A stretch of 64,000 nucleotides of DNA from Sediminicola sp035798135 (GCA_035798135.1 JAPFBR010000006.1:178649-242648), one strand, 5' to 3'; shown: positions 24,835-34,591, counted from the first letter of the stretch. A program made the numbers and translations. Notes: generated by a model not told the origin, from the sequence alone.

Positions 24835-25416
24835 ATGCTAGGTTTAAAATTGGAGACCGACCCACGCTGGGTGGATATCGTAGAATCAAATATTGAAGAA
24901 ATATTAACGGATCACGCATGGTGCGAACAAAAAGCGGCCACCAATGCCATCACTATTATTATTCAAAATCCAGAACATACGGATTTGGTCACCGATCTCT
25001 TAACCTTGGCACAAGAGGAACTGCAACATTTTGAAATGGTCCATGAAATCATTAAAAAAAGAGGGTATACTTTAGGACGTGAACGCAAGGACAGTTATGT
25101 AAACGAGTTGTTTAAATTCATGATCAAAGGGGGAACGCACCAACAAAGTTTGGTGGATAGGCTATTATTTTCCGCTATGATAGAAGCCCGCAGTTGTGAG
25201 CGGTTCAAGCTCTTGTCCACAAAAATAAAAGATCCCGAGTTAGCTAAATTTTATCACGATCTCATGATCAGTGAAGCAGGGCATTATACCACATTCATTG
25301 GTTTTGCCAGACAGTACGGAGAAGGACTTGACGTAAATAAACGCTGGGCTGAACTGATAAAGTTTGAAGGGGAAGTAATTAAAAATTACGGCAAATCCGA
25401 GACCATTCACGGGTAG
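24835..25416 (+). CDS. miaE: tRNA-(ms2io6A) hydroxylase MiaE
   Basis: A non-haem di-iron monooxygenase that hydroxylates the isopentenyl chain of ms2i6A37 in tRNA. 193 residues, close to the known length. The ferritin-like four-helix bundle shows its iron ligands: Glu in DHAWCEQKAA, EELQHFEMVHEI, EARSCERFKLL and EAGHYTTFI. It needs MiaA/MiaB products, whose genes lie outside this window. The start at MLGLKLETDPRW agrees with the family. Confidence 0.93.
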   Translation: MLGLKLETDPRWVDIVESNIEEILTDHAWCEQKAATNAITIIIQNPEHTDLVTDLLTLAQEELQHFEMVHEIIKKRGYTLGRERKDSYVNELFKFMIKGGTHQQSLVDRLLFSAMIEARSCERFKLLSTKIKDPELAKFYHDLMISEAGHYTTFIGFARQYGEGLDVNKRWAELIKFEGEVIKNYGKSETIHG

Positions 25417-25503
25417 ACCAATTACTGGCCCAGTCCATAAATACGTTATGGAAAATTTTAAATTCTGAGCCTGCTGATGTCAAAAAAATGATGGCCCTTA
25501 TTT

Positions 25504-26544
25504 CTACTCAGTATACACCCTGTTCTCCTGTTCTGCGACACGGATAAAAGTAGTGCGTTTTGTCAATTCCTTTAGACGTTGGGCGCCCACGTAAGTGCAA
25601 GTGCTCCGTAAACTACCTAAAATATCTTGGACGGTAAGTTCTACCTTCCCTTTATAGGGCACTTCCACGGTTTTTCCCTCACTGGCCCTATAGTCTGCCA
25701 CCCCGCCAACGTGTTTGTCCATGGCCGTTGTGGAGCTCATCCCATAAAATTGTTTAAATGGCAGACCGTTTCGTTCTATCAATTCCCCCCCGCTTTCATC
25801 ATGTCCGGCCAACATCCCTCCGAGCATCACAAAATCGGCACCTGCACCAAATGCCTTGGCAACATCACCTGGGCTCGCACAACCTCCATCGCTAATAATT
25901 TGACCTCCAAGACCATGGGCAGCATCTGCACATTCAATAATAGCCGATAATTGGGGATACCCTATCCCGGTCTTTATTCTTGTGGTACATACAGATCCGG
26001 GGCCTATGCCGACTTTTATTACATCCGCCCCAGCGAGCAGTAATTCTTCCACCATCTCACCGGTTACCACATTTCCCGCAATTATGACCTTATCTGGATA
26101 TTGTTTCCTAGTTTGTTTTACAAAATTTACAAAATGCTCTGAGTACCCGTTGGCCACATCGATGCATATAAATTTCAATTTTGGATAAATGCTGAAAATA
26201 GATGCCAAGTGCTTTGTATCTCTAGGACCTGTCCCAGTACTCACCGCAATATGATCTACAATATCCGCCGGTGCATTTACCATAAACTTATTCCATTGGG
26301 AAGGTGAATAATGTTTATGGATGGCCGTAAATATTTTATTCTTTGCTAGGGCCAATGCCATTTCAAAAGTTCCCACCGTATCCATATTCGCAGCCATAAT
26401 CGGAATACCTGCCCAATTGGAATTGCTATGAAGAAACTTAAACTCACGCTCCAGCTGCACCTGTGCCCTGCTTTTCAAGTTGGATCGCTTCGGACGAATC
26501 ATGACATCCTTAAAACCTAATTTTATATCTTGTTCTATTCGCAT
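25504..26544 (-). CDS. guaC: GMP reductase
   Basis: NADPH-dependent conversion of GMP to IMP, returning guanine nucleotides to the purine pool. 346 residues, matching E. coli GuaC. The IMPDH/GMPR barrel shows DVMIRPKRSNLKSRAQV at the start, and the catalytic Cys186 in GIGPGSVCTTRIKTG. SDGGCASPGDVAKAFGAGADFVMLGG binds the phosphate. There is no CBS-domain insert, which separates it from IMP dehydrogenase. The gene is single and has a good promoter upstream. Confidence 0.96.
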   Translation of the reverse strand: MRIEQDIKLGFKDVMIRPKRSNLKSRAQVQLEREFKFLHSNSNWAGIPIMAANMDTVGTFEMALALAKNKIFTAIHKHYSPSQWNKFMVNAPADIVDHIAVSTGTGPRDTKHLASIFSIYPKLKFICIDVANGYSEHFVNFVKQTRKQYPDKVIIAGNVVTGEMVEELLLAGADVIKVGIGPGSVCTTRIKTGIGYPQLSAIIECADAAHGLGGQIISDGGCASPGDVAKAFGAGADFVMLGGMLAGHDESGGELIERNGLPFKQFYGMSSTTAMDKHVGGVADYRASEGKTVEVPYKGKVELTVQDILGSLRSTCTYVGAQRLKELTKRTTFIRVAEQENRVYTE

Positions 26545-26568
26545 CTATAGGAAGTATTTACTTACTAA

Positions 26569-26598
26569 TAAAAGTACAATTTCCTTACTGAACACAAA
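26569..26598 (-). promoter_or_regulatory. Promoter of guaC
   Basis: On the minus strand TTTG (-33) is separated by 18 bases from TACTTTTA (-7, consensus TAnnTTTG). This is the clearest two-part Bacteroidetes-type promoter in the window, about 25 bases before the guaC start. Confidence 0.6.
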
Positions 26599-26716
26599 GT
26601 ACATAATATAATATTTAGATTTAATTAAGTAATGATGACCCATACCCTTTACACCGCATTTTGTATTCTAGGATGTCTGATTTTTTTCTATCTTACTCAT
26701 CACTAAAACCCTAGAA

Positions 26717-28030
26717 ATGTCTCTAAAATACCTTATCGTTTTTTTGTTCTTAGGCTCTATGTCCTGCTTTCCCCAACAAACTACATCCAAAACCGAAAAA
26801 ATTATTACTGTAAATAAAGACCGCTTGGAGGCCAGTATTTTTGAATTGGCCAAATTTGGAATGAAAGAGAACGGTGAAACAAGCCGCGTGGCTTTTAGCG
26901 ATGCCGATATTGCTTCTAGAACCTACATTATCAATCTCATGAAAAATGCGGGATTGGAGGTCCATATAGATTTTGCCGGAAATATCATAGGTCGCCGAAA
27001 AGGTTCTGATGGCACCAAAAAAATTATTGCCTTTGGATCCCATACAGATACCGTTCCCGATGGGGGAAATTATGACGGATGTGTAGGTTCCTTGGCCGCC
27101 TTGGAAGTAGCCCTAACTCTGATGGAGAATAATATAGAAACCAATCATCCCTTGGAAGTCATTATCTTTTCTAATGAAGAAGGTGGTCTATTAGGGAGTC
27201 GCGCCCTTGCAGGGGCATTGAGCCCAGAAGCCCTCCTTGTCAAAAACAGCTCAGGATTCACTCAAGGCGAAGGCGCAAACCGACTAGGAGGCGATGTTTC
27301 AAAAATAGAAAAGGCGGCACGTAAAAAGGGAGAATTAGCGGCTTTTTTAGAATTGCATATAGAACAAGGCGGAATTTTGGATAGAGAAAACATAAATATT
27401 GGTGTTGTGGAAGGTATTGTGGGCATTAAATGGTGGGATGTAGAAATCACCGGCTTCGCCAACCATGCAGGAACTACACCGATGAACATGAGAAAGGATG
27501 CCCTCCTGGCTGCTTCTAAATTTATCATTGCGGTCAATGAGGTCACCAATAGTTTTGAAGGCAAACAAGTGGGTACGGTAGGCCGTATTAGTGCTGAACC
27601 GGGAGCCCCAAATGTGATATCTGGCAAAGTTCTATTAAGTTTGGAAATCCGAGACTTATCCTCTGATAAAATAGTACAAGTATTTGATGGCATCCAAAAA
27701 AGAGCTGCGGCAATCGCCGAGGAATCCAATACAACAATAAATTTTCATCCCATAGATGCCAATGCAAAACCGGCTTTAACGGATAAGATTATACAAGAGG
27801 TTATTGCAGCTTCAGCCAAGAACCTAGGACTTACATACAAACAAATGCAAAGTGGGGCGGGCCATGATGCCCAGGATATGGCGCTCATTGCACCGGCAGG
27901 AATGATCTTTGTTCCCAGTAAGGATGGAATTAGTCACTCGCCCAAAGAATTCACTTCTGCCGAGGATATGGCCAATGGTGCAAATGTTTTGTTACAGTCC
28001 ATTTTGAAATTGGATAAAGAATTGGATTAA
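26717..28030 (+). CDS. Exported M20 Zn-dependent hydrolase, allantoate amidohydrolase-like
   Basis: 437 residues, starting with a hydrophobic export signal (YLIVFLFLGSMSC), possibly a lipoprotein signal although the lipobox is imperfect. The M20C/AllC type hallmarks are GSHTDTVPDGGNYDGCVG, IIFSNEEGG, FLELHIEQGGILDRE and HDAQDMA (metal-binding His). FANHAGTTPMNMRKDAL belongs to the dimerisation domain. Relatives hydrolyse allantoate, ureidoglycolate or N-carbamoyl amino acids. Export makes a cytosolic purine-degradation role unlikely. No purine-catabolism neighbours are present. Confidence 0.87.
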   Translation: MSLKYLIVFLFLGSMSCFPQQTTSKTEKIITVNKDRLEASIFELAKFGMKENGETSRVAFSDADIASRTYIINLMKNAGLEVHIDFAGNIIGRRKGSDGTKKIIAFGSHTDTVPDGGNYDGCVGSLAALEVALTLMENNIETNHPLEVIIFSNEEGGLLGSRALAGALSPEALLVKNSSGFTQGEGANRLGGDVSKIEKAARKKGELAAFLELHIEQGGILDRENINIGVVEGIVGIKWWDVEITGFANHAGTTPMNMRKDALLAASKFIIAVNEVTNSFEGKQVGTVGRISAEPGAPNVISGKVLLSLEIRDLSSDKIVQVFDGIQKRAAAIAEESNTTINFHPIDANAKPALTDKIIQEVIAASAKNLGLTYKQMQSGAGHDAQDMALIAPAGMIFVPSKDGISHSPKEFTSAEDMANGANVLLQSILKLDKELD

Positions 28031-28070
28031 TCCTCCACTTATACTAAATATCAGGTAATCAATACATTAA

Positions 28071-28092
28071 TTTTTCCTACCGATAGGAAAAA
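28071..28092. promoter_or_regulatory. Perfect dyad, possible operator
   Basis: TTTTTCCTA and TAGGAAAAA form a perfect 9-bp inverted repeat around CCGA in the 293-base gap before the TPR gene. There is no T-tract after the stem on either strand, so a protein-binding site fits better than a terminator. No regulator is known. Confidence 0.4.
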
Positions 28093-28323
28093 AGAGGTTA
28101 TTTCATTATTTATCTAGGGAAAATGGTACCTTTAAGTGAAGCAAATGGGTCTTACCTATTGGCTTAAATGAATACAATATACCATTGTCCCCCACTTGGC
28201 GACCTTGTTCTGCAAATAGATAAGACAATTCTTTTGCATTGGAAATTAAACCCACGCATATTCCTTCTGAAGCGTAAGGTTTTACAATTATATATTAATA
28301 AAACTTCTAATAACAATATTCCT

Positions 28324-30054
28324 ATGAAAGCAAAAATCAGCTTTTTGGTAATAGCAATGGCACTTATAACCATTGTTGTTTTTGTGGATCTTTCGCAAGA
28401 GGAAAATACTTCTGAAAAATCGCAAAATGCATCTTTTAATTTTATTAAATGTACCGTTGCCCAATACGTATTGCAAAACGTGGATACAACCCGACAAATA
28501 GCTCCATTATTTGATAACTTAGGAGACCTTCACTATCCAATAACCATTAAAGATAATAAGGCGCATGCTTTTTTCGATCAGGGATTAAAATTAGCCTATG
28601 CCTTTAACCACGCGGAATCCCATCGTTCTTTTATGGAAGCCTCTAGACTAGATCCAAATGCAGCCATGACCTATTGGGGACAGGCTTGGGCCTTAGGCCC
28701 CAATATTAATGATCCCTTACCAGATGATGAGAGGAAAATATCAGCCCATAAGGCAATAAAGAAGGCAATGGATTTGGCGGATAAATCTTCGGAAAAAGAG
28801 CAGGCATTAATAGAAGCGCTCCAAAAAAGGTATAGTGATGACCTCAAAAAAGAAATTGAAATTTTGAATTTGGATTATATGCATGCTATGGCTCAGGTGG
28901 CCAAGAAGTTTCCAAACGATGTGGATATAAAAGTTTTATATGCAGAAGCAATTATGAACACGGTACCTTGGAATTATTGGGACAAAAACGGTAATCCTTC
29001 TCCATTTATTAAGGAGGCTAGGGAAGCCCTGGAAGGTGCAATAAAACTAAACCCGGAGCATCCAGGGGCACATCATTATTACATCCATTTAATGGAACTG
29101 CCAATGCCAGATATGGCAGTTTCCAGTGCCGATAAATTAGTTACGTTAATGCCAGGTGCAGGACATATTGTACATATGCCCTCTCATATTTATATCCGAG
29201 TGGGACGTTATATGGATGCAGTAAAGGTAAACCAAGCAGCTATATTGGCAGATGAGGATTATATTTCCCAATGTTATTCCCAAGGACTATATCCTCTAGG
29301 ATATTATCCACATAATATTCATTTTTTATGGTCGGCCTCAAGTATGTTGGGAAATAGCCAAATTGCAATTAATGCGGCCACCAAAACAGCTGAAAAGGTT
29401 CCAAATGGAGAACTGGCTACGCTTACCTTCTTGCAAGATTTTGCCGCAACTCCTTATTTGGCTTACACTAGATTTGGAAAATGGAATGAAATATTGACCA
29501 TCCCAAGTCCCAAAACAGATATTAAACATCTGCGATTAATTCGCAATTACGCCAGAGGAATAGCCTTTATACGCAAAGGGAATGCAAAAGAGGCCAAAGA
29601 AGAATTGGATGCTATTGCCCTTTTCAAGGATGATCCAGAAATGGTGAATTTGGTTGCTACCGCACACAACCCATCATCCCATATTGCAGAAATTGCCTAT
29701 GAAGTGGTTGCAGGTGAATTGGCCAACCTTAATGGTCTTCCCGAAGAAGCAATTTTACATTTGAAAAAAGCGGTATTAGCTGAAGATAAATTAGTTTACA
29801 CCGAACCTGCTGCTTGGCATATCCCCACACGTCAGAACTTGGGCGCCATTTTATTGAAGAATGGAAAACTAGAAGAAGCGGAAAAAATTTATAAGGAGGA
29901 TCTTGCCATTCTTAGACAAAATGGTTGGTCCTTGATTGGCCTATACCATAGTTTAATGGGCCAAGGTAAAATTGATGAGGCCAAAGCTGTAAAGGAAGAA
30001 TTTGATACTGCCTGGAAACATTCGGACATCAAAATAACCACTTCAATATTGTGA
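28324..30054 (+). CDS. Membrane-anchored TPR protein with conserved His motifs
   Basis: 576 residues from the chosen Met, which opens with one transmembrane helix (about 5-21, FLVIAMALITIVVFV). The reading extends 52 codons upstream, but that part resembles no signal and is left out. The body is helical with TPR-like repeats at both ends (about 80-120, 225-245, 475-560). In the middle lie three His clusters: EHPGAHHYYIH (His246, 250, 251, 255), HIVHMPSHIYIRVGRY (281, 284, 288) and YYPHNIH (330, 333). The SCO copper-chaperone gene follows after 67 bases. A metal-related periplasmic role is inferred from these two facts and is not established. Confidence 0.75.
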   Translation: MKAKISFLVIAMALITIVVFVDLSQEENTSEKSQNASFNFIKCTVAQYVLQNVDTTRQIAPLFDNLGDLHYPITIKDNKAHAFFDQGLKLAYAFNHAESHRSFMEASRLDPNAAMTYWGQAWALGPNINDPLPDDERKISAHKAIKKAMDLADKSSEKEQALIEALQKRYSDDLKKEIEILNLDYMHAMAQVAKKFPNDVDIKVLYAEAIMNTVPWNYWDKNGNPSPFIKEAREALEGAIKLNPEHPGAHHYYIHLMELPMPDMAVSSADKLVTLMPGAGHIVHMPSHIYIRVGRYMDAVKVNQAAILADEDYISQCYSQGLYPLGYYPHNIHFLWSASSMLGNSQIAINAATKTAEKVPNGELATLTFLQDFAATPYLAYTRFGKWNEILTIPSPKTDIKHLRLIRNYARGIAFIRKGNAKEAKEELDAIALFKDDPEMVNLVATAHNPSSHIAEIAYEVVAGELANLNGLPEEAILHLKKAVLAEDKLVYTEPAAWHIPTRQNLGAILLKNGKLEEAEKIYKEDLAILRQNGWSLIGLYHSLMGQGKIDEAKAVKEEFDTAWKHSDIKITTSIL

Positions 30055-30121
30055 TTCTAGAACCGTGTACAATTACACTGCTTTATTGAATAAGAAGAAA
30101 TGATCATTTTATAGAAAATAC

Positions 30122-30775
30122 ATGAAAATTCATACCCAGGTCCCCATCTATGTGTTCTATTTAATTTTTTGCGGTATAGTAGTTTCCTGCAATACGTCAA
30201 CAAAAGAGCAAATCCCTATCTATAATCCAATTGATTTCAATCCGCTATTGGTTGAAAGTAGCATGCAAACCCATAGCAAAAACCATGTGATTTCTGACTT
30301 TAGCCTAATAAATCAATACGGGGACACCGTTACGCAGCACGATTACCAAAACAAGATTTATGTAACGGATTTTATTTTTACCCGCTGTCCTTCAATATGT
30401 CCTTTAATGACCAATAATATAGAAAAGCTACAGAACGAATTCAAAAATGATAAAGAGATTGGATTTCTATCTATTTCTGTCACCCCTAAAATAGATAGTG
30501 TTCCCATTTTAAAAGAATATGCCGACCGAAATAATGCTATTCAAAATAAATGGAATATTACTACAGGGGATAAGAAACATATTTACAATCTGGCAAGAAA
30601 AAGTTATTTTGCTGCTGTTGATGAAGGGGATGGTGGACTACAAGATTTTATCCACACCCCGAATTTTATTTTGGTGGACAAAAAAAAACAAATCAGGGGA
30701 ATTTACGATGGTACCAAAGACTCAGAAATAGCACGTTTGGTAAAGGACATTTACTTATTGAAAACCAAATTTTAA
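30122..30775 (+). CDS. SCO1/SenC family copper chaperone, lipoprotein
   Basis: 217 residues. The lipoprotein signal FYLIFCGIVVSC ends at Cys23. The thioredoxin-like domain has the copper-binding CPSIC motif (Cys89, Cys93) and the third ligand His178 in DFIHTPNFILVD. SCO proteins deliver copper to cytochrome c oxidase or act as thiol oxidoreductases. No oxidase genes are nearby; the only neighbour on this strand is the His-motif TPR gene upstream. Confidence 0.92.
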   Translation: MKIHTQVPIYVFYLIFCGIVVSCNTSTKEQIPIYNPIDFNPLLVESSMQTHSKNHVISDFSLINQYGDTVTQHDYQNKIYVTDFIFTRCPSICPLMTNNIEKLQNEFKNDKEIGFLSISVTPKIDSVPILKEYADRNNAIQNKWNITTGDKKHIYNLARKSYFAAVDEGDGGLQDFIHTPNFILVDKKKQIRGIYDGTKDSEIARLVKDIYLLKTKF

Positions 30776-30796
30776 GTAGATGTCTCCAAGTAACAT

Positions 30797-31750
30797 TTAT
30801 GAATATTTTTTTAATTGCAGCACAAAGTTTTTTGCCTCTTCAAACTCTTCTACCATATCCATTACGATCGCGGCAGCAGGCTTAATTTCGTGAATGATCG
30901 AAGCTACTTGACCGATTTCCAATTCCCCCTCCTCCATATCTCCTTCAAACATTCCCCTTTTGGCCCTGGCCCTTCCCAATAGATTTTTCAATTCTTCTAC
31001 TGGGGGGCATTTTGCATAAAGATTTTGTATGTCCTGATAGAACTTGTTTTTGATCATTCTTACAGGTGCCAATTCTTTTAATGTCAGAATAGTATCTCCT
31101 TCGCCCGCTTGGACCACTTTTTGTTTAAACAATTCATGTGAAGAAGCCTCATAACTGGCCACAAATCTACTACCTACCTGCACCCCATCTGCCCCCAGCA
31201 CCATTACCGCTAACATTGCTTTCCCTGTGGCAATACCACCAGCTGCCAGTATTGGGATTGTGATTTTTTCCTTGACCGCTGGAATCAAGGTTAAAGTGGT
31301 TGTTTCGTCCCTTCCATTATGTCCCCCAGCTTCAAAACCTTCAGCTACAATGGCATCTACGCCGGCCTCTTGGGCTTTCACAGCAAACTTCACACTGCTC
31401 ACCACATGTACCACAGTAATTCCTTTTTCCTTTAAATAAGAGGTCCAAGTTTTAGGATTGCCAGCTGATGTAAATACTATTTTTACCCCCAATTCCACAA
31501 TAATAGACATCAATTGATCTATGTCCGGATAGAGCATCGGCACATTGACGGCAAAAGGCTTCTTGGTCGCTCTTTGACACTTTTGGATGTGTTCCCTCAA
31601 GACTTCCGGGTACATTGATCCTGCTCCAATGATTCCCAATCCACCTGCATTGGACACGGCGGAAGCCAATCGCCATCCACTGGCCCAAATCATTCCTGCT
31701 TGTATTATGGGGTACTGTATTTTAAAGAGTTCCGTAATTCTGTTCTCCAT
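30797..31750 (-). CDS. Nitronate monooxygenase-like flavoprotein
   Basis: 317 residues with an FMN-binding TIM barrel. Characteristic segments are YPIIQAGMIWASG, GLGIIGAGSM, AEGFEAGGHNGRDE (the His expected in class I enzymes) and PILAAGGIATGKAM followed by ADGVQVGSRFVAS. It oxidises alkyl nitronates, probably as detoxification. FabK-type enoyl reductases share this fold, so the reaction is not certain. Its ATG overlaps the last base of the S8 protease stop codon, which means it is the third gene of the mnmA run. Confidence 0.85.
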   Translation of the reverse strand: MENRITELFKIQYPIIQAGMIWASGWRLASAVSNAGGLGIIGAGSMYPEVLREHIQKCQRATKKPFAVNVPMLYPDIDQLMSIIVELGVKIVFTSAGNPKTWTSYLKEKGITVVHVVSSVKFAVKAQEAGVDAIVAEGFEAGGHNGRDETTTLTLIPAVKEKITIPILAAGGIATGKAMLAVMVLGADGVQVGSRFVASYEASSHELFKQKVVQAGEGDTILTLKELAPVRMIKNKFYQDIQNLYAKCPPVEELKNLLGRARAKRGMFEGDMEEGELEIGQVASIIHEIKPAAAIVMDMVEEFEEAKNFVLQLKKYS

Positions 31751-33399
31751 TATTTTTTTATCAACTTGTACTCCTTACTGATTCCTTCCATTTCCAATTG
31801 AATGATGTACATAGCCTGACTCAATTGCTCTACGGAGATTAGATTATCAGCTTCGGTGATTTGCTTTTCCAAGATACGTTTTCCATAAATATCGTACAAC
31901 CTTAGGCGTGCCGTTGTTGCCCCTGAAGGCAATTGTATCTGCACATTGTTTTCCATCGGATTGGGGAATAAAATATAATCGAGGGTATTCTCCCCTATGA
32001 CATCTTCACCATCTTGCCTGTCCACCCCATTTATCGTCATCGCCAAATCAAAATCTGGAATACCATATCCCATTTGTGAGTTTGGATTCTGATAAAATGA
32101 AGAACTCTCCCGAACAAGTTGCATAATTTCCAGATTGGTTCTATCGGGCAAAGCCCCCCAAAAGGAGGTAATCGCACCCGCCATGATCGGGGAAGAGAAA
32201 GACGTTCCGTTATTACGTACAATAGCATTATTTTCATTTACCACAGCCGAATTTCTTCCCATGGCCATCCCGTCCGGTTTTACTGTGCCCTGGGCATTGG
32301 GACCGCGAGAACTAAAACTTACATAGGCCCCGTTCATATCAACAGCGCCAACAGCATACACATTGGCATCGGCTGGAGCGGTAACAACCCCCCAAGAAGT
32401 GTTGCCGGAATTACCCGCCGAATTCACCACCAGCATTCCTTTTTCTATGGCAATGTTTGCCCCTTTTGAAATAAAGGCGGTATTCCCGTCCATGTCCGCA
32501 GGGGTATAATTGTAATTGGAATTATCAAAAGTACTATAGCCCAAGGAGGTGTTTATAAGATCCACCCCCAAACTATCTGCCCGTTCAGCGGCTTCTACCC
32601 AGTAACTTTCTTCAACAGGGGTCTCAGTAGCACCCTCCTCAGTTCTAAACAATATATAACTGGCATCTGGAGCAGATCCCACAAACTGATTTTCTACGTA
32701 TCCGCCCATATCCGACAAGACCTTTGTGCCATGGCTATCTCCATCGGAACGGTAAATATTACTGGTGCGATCTACAAAATCATAACCGCCCAATAAATCA
32801 TTATTGCCTCGCAAACGGGAAAAAGCAGGGAGTAGATCTACATTGGGAAATCCCCCATCCATTACGGCAACCCACAATCCTTCTCCTGTATAATTCGCCC
32901 GGTGTAGTGCTTCAACCTTTAATTGTACAATCTGTGCCTGACTTTCGCCATAGGCAAAATTTGCTTTCTGTGATAAAAATTTATGGATATGATTATCCCC
33001 TCGCCTTTTTCGGCGCTTAGAAGTATTTATTTTTGCATTGAGACTGCGATCGGCATAAGAAATACGATCAACAAATTCCAAACTGGAAAGTGCTACAATG
33101 TCATTGATACTTCCAATGACATGCACACAATTGAACCACTTGGATTTAGCTTTTACAGTAATACCGGTTTGACTTCTTACTTGTGTAATATAATTTTCAT
33201 TGACCGGGACATCCCTATCATCTACTGGAATTCCAAATCTGGTCTTTCTATCCAAGGCTCGAGTACTTAAAATTGATTCTGGGTTTGCCACGGCTTCAGT
33301 TACTCCAACTTTATCTTTAAAATAAACCCAAGCGTGTTCCTGAGCTCCTACCCCAAATAGGGTAAAAAAGCAGAAAAGGATAACGATGTTTTTTACCAT
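31750..33399 (-). CDS. Secreted S8 serine protease with T9SS-type C-terminus
   Basis: 549 residues. A signal peptide (VILFCFFTLFGVGAQ) is followed by an inhibitor-like propeptide and the subtilisin domain, with catalytic Asp in VAVMDGG, His in DSHGTKV and Ser in NGTSFSSPIMAG. The last 75 residues (from about LFPNPMENNVQIQLP to YIIQLEMEG and KEYKLIKK) form a type A sorting domain for type IX secretion. The protein is thus expected outside the cell or on its surface. The stop overlaps the next start; mnmA ends just 1 base before its ATG. Confidence 0.93.
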   Translation of the reverse strand: MVKNIVILFCFFTLFGVGAQEHAWVYFKDKVGVTEAVANPESILSTRALDRKTRFGIPVDDRDVPVNENYITQVRSQTGITVKAKSKWFNCVHVIGSINDIVALSSLEFVDRISYADRSLNAKINTSKRRKRRGDNHIHKFLSQKANFAYGESQAQIVQLKVEALHRANYTGEGLWVAVMDGGFPNVDLLPAFSRLRGNNDLLGGYDFVDRTSNIYRSDGDSHGTKVLSDMGGYVENQFVGSAPDASYILFRTEEGATETPVEESYWVEAAERADSLGVDLINTSLGYSTFDNSNYNYTPADMDGNTAFISKGANIAIEKGMLVVNSAGNSGNTSWGVVTAPADANVYAVGAVDMNGAYVSFSSRGPNAQGTVKPDGMAMGRNSAVVNENNAIVRNNGTSFSSPIMAGAITSFWGALPDRTNLEIMQLVRESSSFYQNPNSQMGYGIPDFDLAMTINGVDRQDGEDVIGENTLDYILFPNPMENNVQIQLPSGATTARLRLYDIYGKRILEKQITEADNLISVEQLSQAMYIIQLEMEGISKEYKLIKK

Positions 33400-33400
33400 A

Positions 33401-34591
33401 TTATGAGATCACTCCAGATCCTATTAGTTCATCATCCATATACCAGGCCACAAATTGACCTTCGGTTATGGCTGATTGTTTTTCTTCAAAATCTACATAC
33501 ATACCACCCTCTGTTTGATATAAAGTGGCTTTTTGTAATGGTTGCCTGTAACGTATTCTGGCCATCACTTCCATGGTCTCATCCGCTTTTAAAGCCAAAT
33601 CTGTACGTACCCAATGTAATTCCTCGTTACTTACAAAGAGCGTTCGTCTATATAACCCAGGATGGCTCTTTCCCTGACCTGTATATATAATATTGTCCTC
33701 CACATCGGTATCTATGACAAACAAGGGTTCCTTGGTTCCCCCAACATCCAGACCTTTCCGCTGACCTTTGGTGAAATAGTGCGCCCCTTGGTGCTCACCC
33801 ACAACCCTGCCGTCTTCAAGATGATAACTTGGCTTTACAGCATAAAATTCCAATTCATCCTTTTTTGAATGAAATGTTGGAACATCTGTTTGGTAATGCG
33901 GCAATGAGGAAGGTACCTCAACAATCACACCTTTTTTTGGTTTCAGTTTTTGTTGTAAAAAATCTGGAAGCCTCACTTTTCCAATAAAACAGAGCCCTTG
34001 CGAATCTTTTTTATCTGCGGTGATCAAATTATTGTCTGCAGCGATCTTACGGACTTCAGGCTTGGTAAGCTCCCCAATTGGAAAAAGTGTCTTGGCCAAT
34101 TGCCCTTGTGATAATTGGCAAAGAAAATAGGATTGGTCCTTATTACCATCTACTCCCGCCAAAAGTTGATACGTCTCCGAACCATCTGCATTGGTGATGG
34201 TCCCTTTCCTGCAGTAATGGCCTGTGGCTACATAATCTGCACCCAATTGCAACGCGATTTTCATAAAGACGTCGAACTTTATCTCCCTATTGCAAAGAAC
34301 ATCCGGATTTGGCGTTCTTCCCTTTTCATATTCGTGGAACATATAATCCACGATTCGTTCCTTATATTGCTCGCTTAAATCTACTGTCTGGAAGGGAATC
34401 CCCAATTTTTCGGCTACAATAAGCGCATCATTACTATCCTCCAACCATGGACATTCATCTGAAATGGTCACGGAATCATCGTGCCAGTTTTTCATAAACA
34501 AGCCAATTACCTCGTAACCCTGCTCTTTTAGCAAATATGCGGTTACGCTGGAATCTACTCCTCCGGAAAGTCCTACAACAACTTTTTTCAT
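33401..34591 (-). CDS. mnmA: tRNA-specific 2-thiouridylase MnmA
   Basis: Thiolates U34 of tRNA-Lys, Glu and Gln. 396 residues from MKKVVVGLSGG; an in-frame Met 21 codons upstream gives an unlikely N-terminus. The PP-loop is SGGVDSS (about 9-15). Catalytic cysteines are Cys100 (NPDVLCNREIKF) and Cys201 (DSQGLCFIG). The PRC-like and beta-barrel domains follow (LDVGGTKEPLFVIDTD, MARIRYR). It leads a three-gene run with the S8 protease and the nitronate monooxygenase. Confidence 0.96.
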   Translation of the reverse strand: MKKVVVGLSGGVDSSVTAYLLKEQGYEVIGLFMKNWHDDSVTISDECPWLEDSNDALIVAEKLGIPFQTVDLSEQYKERIVDYMFHEYEKGRTPNPDVLCNREIKFDVFMKIALQLGADYVATGHYCRKGTITNADGSETYQLLAGVDGNKDQSYFLCQLSQGQLAKTLFPIGELTKPEVRKIAADNNLITADKKDSQGLCFIGKVRLPDFLQQKLKPKKGVIVEVPSSLPHYQTDVPTFHSKKDELEFYAVKPSYHLEDGRVVGEHQGAHYFTKGQRKGLDVGGTKEPLFVIDTDVEDNIIYTGQGKSHPGLYRRTLFVSNEELHWVRTDLALKADETMEVMARIRYRQPLQKATLYQTEGGMYVDFEEKQSAITEGQFVAWYMDDELIGSGVIS

